A program made the position numbers and the translations under genes. Of a stretch of DNA of 64,000 nucleotides, positions 59,905-64,000 are shown piece after piece. This DNA comes from Bernardetiaceae bacterium. GTDB taxonomy: Bacteria; Bacteroidota; Bacteroidia; Cytophagales; Thermoflexibacteraceae. Below the pieces are notes generated by a model. That model was not told the DNA's origin and did not search any database. It worked only from the letters and a program-made list of their open reading frames with translations. The stretch spans positions 54,981-118,980 of the forward strand of contig JANWVT010000006.1 of the NCBI GenBank assembly GCA_025056255.1, read 5' to 3'. The first letter of the stretch is position 1. Every line of letters starts with the position of its first letter.

Positions 59905-60996
59905 CTATTTGAATACTCTGTATTCGCGAAAACCTTTCCTGATTTCCAGAAAAGAAACACGGATAATAGTATAGGCAGGAATAGCAGCCAGCATGCCTAA
60001 CACCCCTCCTAAGGTTGCGCCAGCAAATACGCTGATGAAAATTTCCAAAGGATGCGCTTTTACACTTTTAGAAAAGATAATAGGCTGCAAAATTACATTG
60101 TCAATTATCTGGGTGATAATGAATGCTAATAAAATTTGCCCTAAAAGCCATAAATAACCGTTTCCTTCCAATACTTCGGCAGGGGCAGTGGAAATGCCAA
60201 CAATGATGCCAAAAGCAGCGCCAATCAGCGGACCGGCAAAGGGAATCACGTTGGCTATGGCAGCAAAAATGCCAATGGTAACGGCATAATTGACTCCCAG
60301 TAAAAGCAGGCAGAACGATAAAATGGTGAAAATAGATATAATTTGCAGCAATAGCCCTAACAAGTAGTTGGCAAGTAATCGCTCAATTTTATGGATAGCG
60401 CTGATGCTCACCTCAAAATAGCGATTAGGAATCAGCGCAATCATTTTTTTTCGCACATTTCCTTTTTCAAACAGCAAGAAAAAGGTAATAAAAAGAACTG
60501 CCAACACGCCAATAAACAAATTGCCTGTTGCAAGCAGCACACTATTCAGCCAACTACTCACATTGAAAGGTCTGAAAAATTCAATCAAATTATCTTTGAC
60601 TTGTGCTAACAGAAAACCGCGAGGTTGATTGAAAATTTTTGCATCAATCAATATTTTTTCCAGTTGAGCGATAGGAAGGGATAGCTTTTCAAAAAAATCA
60701 TCATAAGGAATGCTTGCAATAACTGCCGCCTGTTCGTTGATGAGTGGGATAAACAACAAGATGAACAATGCCAATATGCCTACTAAAATGCTAAAAGAAA
60801 TGAGAATGGCAATGGTACGCGGCACGCGGACTCCTCTAATCTGAATTTGGCTAATAGCATTAGTAGGCACTTTCAATATTCCCGAAAGCACCACAGCAAG
60901 AGTAATGTACAGCACAATGTCAGAAAAAATCCAAACAATAGCCATGAGCCCCAGCAACAAAGCAACTGCTTCGCGATTGATTTTAATTTGTGCCAT
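59905..60996 (-). CDS. AI-2E family transporter (PerM/TqsA-like)
   Basis: 363 residues with 7-8 transmembrane helices. Family signs are the early hydrophobic pair (ALLLGLMAIVWIFSDIVLYI), a periplasmic-type helical middle with KDNLIEFFRPFNVSSWLNSV, the NVIPFAGPLIGAAFG motif near residue 255, and the C-terminal IISQ-like TQIIDNVILQPIIFSKSVKAHP near 295 (shown in part). Substrates vary in this family; AI-2 export is not implied. Its stop is followed by no close gene; purA lies upstream on the same strand. Confidence 0.9.
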   Translation of the reverse strand: MAQIKINREAVALLLGLMAIVWIFSDIVLYITLAVVLSGILKVPTNAISQIQIRGVRVPRTIAILISFSILVGILALFILLFIPLINEQAAVIASIPYDDFFEKLSLPIAQLEKILIDAKIFNQPRGFLLAQVKDNLIEFFRPFNVSSWLNSVLLATGNLFIGVLAVLFITFFLLFEKGNVRKKMIALIPNRYFEVSISAIHKIERLLANYLLGLLLQIISIFTILSFCLLLLGVNYAVTIGIFAAIANVIPFAGPLIGAAFGIIVGISTAPAEVLEGNGYLWLLGQILLAFIITQIIDNVILQPIIFSKSVKAHPLEIFISVFAGATLGGVLGMLAAIPAYTIIRVSFLEIRKGFREYRVFK

Positions 60997-61032
60997 ACCT
61001 GTTTATCCACTAAAAAAGCAACAAAATCAACC

Positions 61033-62328
61033 TTATCTATGGTTTGGATGTAGCAACTTACTTTTATTTCGCACCAAGGTATGTTGGCGGTCGGAGCCAT
61101 AGGAAAGCATCATAATAGGCACGCCTACCTCTTGCTCTATGAATTGGATGTAATTAGATAAGGCAGGAGGTAGGTCTTCAAAAGATTTTAGGTTGCTAAG
61201 TTGGCACTGCCAGCCTTGAAAACTTTTGTAAACAGGCGTTACCTGCGTCACATTAAGCGAATAAGGTAGCCGGTCGGTAAGTGTGCCGTCGGGTAGCTTG
61301 TAGTGTGTACAAATTTTGATTTCTTCGAATTCGCTCAATACATCGGCTTTCATCATGAACAGCTGTGTAGCATGATTAATCATGACAGCATATTTTAGTG
61401 CGGGCAGGTCTAACCATCCGCAGCGGCGTGGACGCCCAGTTGTAGCACCAAATTCATGCCCGATTTGTCGCAGGCGCTCTCCTGTTTCATCGAACAGTTC
61501 TGTTGGAAATGGTCCACTGCCTACTCGTGTACAATAAGCTTTGAAGATACCCATTACTTGTTGTACATGATGCGGCGCAACCCCTAAACCGGTACATGCG
61601 CCAGCAACGGTAGTATTGGAACTGGTAACAAATGGATAAGAGCCAAAATCAATATCTAACAACGAGCCTTGTGCACCTTCGGCTAAAATACGGCTGCCTT
61701 TTTTTATTTCATCGTTGATGAAGTATTCGCTGTCTACTAAGGGATACTGCTTAATAAAGGCTATGGCTTCTAAAAACTGTTCTTCTGCCTCTTTTATATC
61801 GGGTTCGTATTCGAGATGGCGGAGTTGTTGTAGATGTTTTGTTTTTAAAGCATGGTATCGTTCTAAAAAATCTGGCTGTACAATGTCACCTACGCGCAGT
61901 CCTGTGCGCGCTACTTTATCGGCGTAAGCCGGTCCGATACCGCGCAGTGTAGAGCCAATTTTATGGGCGCCTTTTTGCTTTTCGGAAGCAATATCTAATG
62001 CACGGTGAGTAGGAATAATCAGCTGTGCTTTTTTAGAAATAAAAAGATTGCGGGTCAGATCTACTCCAAGTCGCGTTAAGCTCAGTATTTCATTTTTCAA
62101 AGTGTGGAGGTCTAACACCACTCCGTTGCCAATCAAATTTTTTATTTCTGGGTGAAAGGCACCTGACGGAATTTGGTGTAAAACATGTTTAATGTCGTTG
62201 AAATGAAGGGTATGCCCCGCATTAGGTCCGCCTTGAAACCGCGCAACCACTTGATAGTCAGGTGCAATAAAATCGACAACTTTTCCTTTTCCCTCATCAC
62301 CCCATTGCAATCCAAGTAAAATATCCAT
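61033..62328 (-). CDS. purA: Adenylosuccinate synthetase
   Basis: Catalyses the first step from IMP to AMP. 431 residues from MDILLGLQWGDEGKGKVVD, the usual N-terminus; an ATG four codons upstream (62340) is an alternative start. Family motifs: GGPNAGHTLHF near residue 34, GSTLRGIGPAYADKVAR near 122, ILAEGAQGSLLDIDFGSYP near 215, TTGRPRRCGWLDLPALKYA near 290 and SYGSDRQHTL near the end. It is cotranscribed with the AI-2E transporter gene only if read through; the STAS gene lies 63 bases upstream. Confidence 0.96.
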   Translation of the reverse strand: MDILLGLQWGDEGKGKVVDFIAPDYQVVARFQGGPNAGHTLHFNDIKHVLHQIPSGAFHPEIKNLIGNGVVLDLHTLKNEILSLTRLGVDLTRNLFISKKAQLIIPTHRALDIASEKQKGAHKIGSTLRGIGPAYADKVARTGLRVGDIVQPDFLERYHALKTKHLQQLRHLEYEPDIKEAEEQFLEAIAFIKQYPLVDSEYFINDEIKKGSRILAEGAQGSLLDIDFGSYPFVTSSNTTVAGACTGLGVAPHHVQQVMGIFKAYCTRVGSGPFPTELFDETGERLRQIGHEFGATTGRPRRCGWLDLPALKYAVMINHATQLFMMKADVLSEFEEIKICTHYKLPDGTLTDRLPYSLNVTQVTPVYKSFQGWQCQLSNLKSFEDLPPALSNYIQFIEQEVGVPIMMLSYGSDRQHTLVRNKSKLLHPNHR

Positions 62329-62391
62329 ACGAAGATTCATTTCAGATTGCTAAGGTAGAGAAGTTCGGGCGCAAATAAAAACTGCGGCGAG

Positions 62392-62772
62392 CTAAGCAAC
62401 AGAAGAGTCGGTAGTAGTAGGTTGGATTTGTTTGAGATATTCTACGGCTGCCTGCTTGGTATCGAAAACATAAAAAATCTGATTGAGCTTGGTAATAAGT
62501 AATAATTTTTTCACCGAATCGGAAGGATGCACCAGTACTAAGTCGCCGTTGCGGTTGCGGAACTTGGTTAGCAAGCGAATCAGTACCGTCAGCCCAGAAC
62601 TATTCATATAAGCAACTTTGGAAATATCTACAGCAGCCATTACGATGTGTGGCGGCAAGTCATGTTCTACATAGGTAATAATTTGTGCTTCATTTTCTTG
62701 ACCAAGCAAGTCGCCTTCAAGCGAAATAATGACAATGCAGTTGTCAATTACTTGTGTGTAAAACTTATCCAT
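62392..62772 (-). CDS. STAS-domain protein (anti-sigma-factor antagonist-like)
   Basis: 126 residues with a single STAS domain: [19 protein letters not shown], the conserved helix start [13 protein letters not shown] near residue 56 (phosphorylatable serine), and [19 protein letters not shown] at the C-terminus. The start at 62772 ([11 protein letters not shown]) gives the standard length. It overlaps the end of the fur-family gene by eight bases, so the two are translationally linked. No partner kinase or PP2C phosphatase is in the window. Confidence 0.88.
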   Translation of the reverse strand: MDKFYTQVIDNCIVIISLEGDLLGQENEAQIITYVEHDLPPHIVMAAVDISKVAYMNSSGLTVLIRLLTKFRNRNGDLVLVHPSDSVKKLLLITKLNQIFYVFDTKQAAVEYLKQIQPTTTDSSVA

Positions 62773-63286
62773 TGGTGTTGTGGTTCGTTTTTTCTTTTCG
62801 GTTAGCACAATCTGTTCGCTGGCATGCACCATAAAGCACAAGGGAGTGATGCTGGATGTTGAATTGTAGCAACTCGCCTACCATGTTTTGAATATTTTGA
62901 ATGCGCGGGTCGCAAAACTCTAATACCTGATGGCAGTCTACACAAATCAGATGGTCATGTTGGCGGTATCCATATGATTTTTCGTAGTGTGCTAAATTGC
63001 CTCCAAACTGATGCTTGGTTACCAAATCGCATTCTACTAATAAATCTAAGGTGTTGTACACCGTAGCACGGCTAACGCGGTAGTTTTTATTCTTCATGCT
63101 AATGTAGAGCGATTCTACATCGAAGTGGTCGTGTCGCGAATAAATTTCTTCCAAAATAGCAAAGCGTTCGGGCGTTTTTCGCAACTCTTTGCGCTCTAAG
63201 TAGGCTGTAAAAATTTTTTTTACTTCTTCAAGTTTATTTTGAGCCGTCGGTGAGCTTGGCATAGCAAATGGCTTGTTTTCAGGCAA
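62765..63286 (-). CDS. Fur family transcriptional regulator
   Basis: 173 residues. The N-terminal winged helix has [20 protein letters not shown] and [18 protein letters not shown]; the hinge His/Glu/Asp residues follow, then the structural zinc motif CVDCHQV near residue 117 and a second CQRTDC near 155. Both are typical of Fur/PerR proteins. It could be Fur, PerR or Zur. It is translationally coupled with the STAS gene. The start could also be the Met at residue 9. Confidence 0.9.
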   Translation of the reverse strand: MPENKPFAMPSSPTAQNKLEEVKKIFTAYLERKELRKTPERFAILEEIYSRHDHFDVESLYISMKNKNYRVSRATVYNTLDLLVECDLVTKHQFGGNLAHYEKSYGYRQHDHLICVDCHQVLEFCDPRIQNIQNMVGELLQFNIQHHSLVLYGACQRTDCANRKEKTNHNTNG

Positions 63287-63299
63287 AAATACAAAATCC

Positions 63300-64000
63300 T
63301 TATAAATCTGCTATTTCGGCTACCACAAAGGTGCTACCACCTACAAACACCATATCTTTTGGAGTGGCAGCGGCAAGTGCTGCTTCATAGGCTTGTGCTA
63401 CAGAGCCATGTACCGCGCCGTTTAAACCATATTGGCGAGCTTGTTGCGCTAATGATTCTGCAGAGAGCCCGCGTGGTAAATCGGGTTTGCAGAAATAGTA
63501 AATGGCATCGGTAGGCAGCAGAGTCAATATTTTTTCCAAGGGCTTGTCGGCTACTGTGCCTAGTACAAAGTGCAGTTTTTGGTGGGGCGTACGTGCAATC
63601 TGGCGGACAATTAGGCTAATGCCACCTTCGTTATGGGCAGTATCGCAAATAACAAGTGGCTGATGGCGAATAATTTGCCAACGCCCTTTTAAACCTGTTA
63701 ATGTGCTTACTTCGGCAATCCCTTTTCGAATAGCACTGTTGTCAATTTGCCAGCCTTGTGCTTGCAGGCATTCAATGGCTTGTATCACCCCTGCTAAATT
63801 TTTTGCTTGGTAGTCGCCCAACAACTGACACTTTACACAAGGCATTATCAAACTGTTATTTTTATAAATATCGAACCAACCATCGCCTATGGCATCAGCT
63901 CTGTAATAGTCGGAGGCAAACATGATAGGTGCTTGTTCGTTAGCGGCTTTTTGTTGAAATACAGCAGTTACTTCCGCTTGTTTCTCGCTAATCACCACAG
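63300..64000 (-). CDS. folC: Folylpolyglutamate/dihydrofolate synthase, N-terminus cut by window edge
   Basis: C-terminal ~233 residues of a Mur-ligase-like enzyme. Visible: [19 protein letters not shown] (the linker before the C-terminal domain), [25 protein letters not shown] with the characteristic DTAHN motif (shown in pieces: [11 protein letters not shown]), [16 protein letters not shown] and [13 protein letters not shown] at the end. It adds glutamate to folates. The ATP-binding N-terminal half lies beyond the window. It is upstream of the fur gene on the same strand, 13 bases apart. Confidence 0.88.
   Translation of the reverse strand, partial: VVISEKQAEVTAVFQQKAANEQAPIMFASDYYRADAIGDGWFDIYKNNSLIMPCVKCQLLGDYQAKNLAGVIQAIECLQAQGWQIDNSAIRKGIAEVSTLTGLKGRWQIIRHQPLVICDTAHNEGGISLIVRQIARTPHQKLHFVLGTVADKPLEKILTLLPTDAIYYFCKPDLPRGLSAESLAQQARQYGLNGAVHGSVAQAYEAALAAATPKDMVFVGGSTFVVAEIADL

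Overview
The window is a stretch of ordinary chromosome from a Bacteroidota bacterium, most likely a Cytophagales-type lineage. The evidence: promoters of the TTTG / TAnnTTTG type; few Shine-Dalgarno sequences; a fused CcoN-CcoO cytochrome oxidase subunit; a TamL-type BamA homologue with a lipoprotein-like signal; DUF5683 directly after parAB; and many Bacteroidota-typical secreted proteins (DUF2911, SPOR, TonB C-terminal domain). I see no tRNA, prophage, insertion sequence, CRISPR or integron. Genes are densely packed on both strands, and most are housekeeping.

Layout. 0-4 kb: partial M17 aminopeptidase and pheT. 4-6.7 kb: the cbb3 oxidase assembly block ccoG-ccoH-safE. 7-14.2 kb: a co-directional run with thrB, a TPR protein, an Ig-like repeat protein, DUF2911, an alpha/beta hydrolase and a LysM protein. 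14.2-20 kb: minus-strand thioredoxin-SPOR, glycosyltransferase, 2OG-Fe(II) oxygenase, sodium symporter and a transglutaminase-like protein. 20-27 kb: parA-parB-DUF5683 facing dprA-hisD, then CYTH and a DECR-type reductase. 27-36 kb: nrdB, an outer-membrane barrel, prmC, a TonB-domain lipoprotein, a beta-helix/diheme cytochrome pair and a DEAD-box helicase. 36-40 kb: the cbb3 oxidase genes ccoS-ccoNO-ccoQ-ccoP. 40-47 kb: a deoxyhypusine-synthase-like gene, obg, psd, an isolated nqrF, and trpG-trpD-orf-trpC. 47-54 kb: TamL, two SGNH proteins, DUF2179. 54-64 kb: esterase, rnpB, apbE, isochorismatase-fold protein, lptB, GH3, AI-2E transporter, purA, STAS, Fur and partial folC.

Three things go beyond gene content. 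(1) Upstream of trpG there is a complete transcription attenuator: a 22-codon leader peptide containing Trp-Phe-Trp, an antiterminator and an intrinsic terminator, spaced so that a ribosome stalled on the Trp codons would free the antiterminator. (2) The two cbb3 loci, 31 kb apart, share an almost identical Crp/Fnr-type operator at the same distance from the core promoter. A third copy lies in front of an uncharacterised 128-residue coiled-coil gene, which suggests a small oxygen-responsive regulon. (3) A diverged ~270-300 bp intergenic repeat occurs three times (14.2, 32.0 and 53.7 kb).

The cbb3 genes, nqrF and apbE (which flavinylates Na+-NQR in other bacteria) suggest a respiratory organism with a sodium-pumping NADH dehydrogenase. 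Most Nqr subunits, trpE and ccoI are not in the window. All assignments come from reading motifs by eye; no database search was run.
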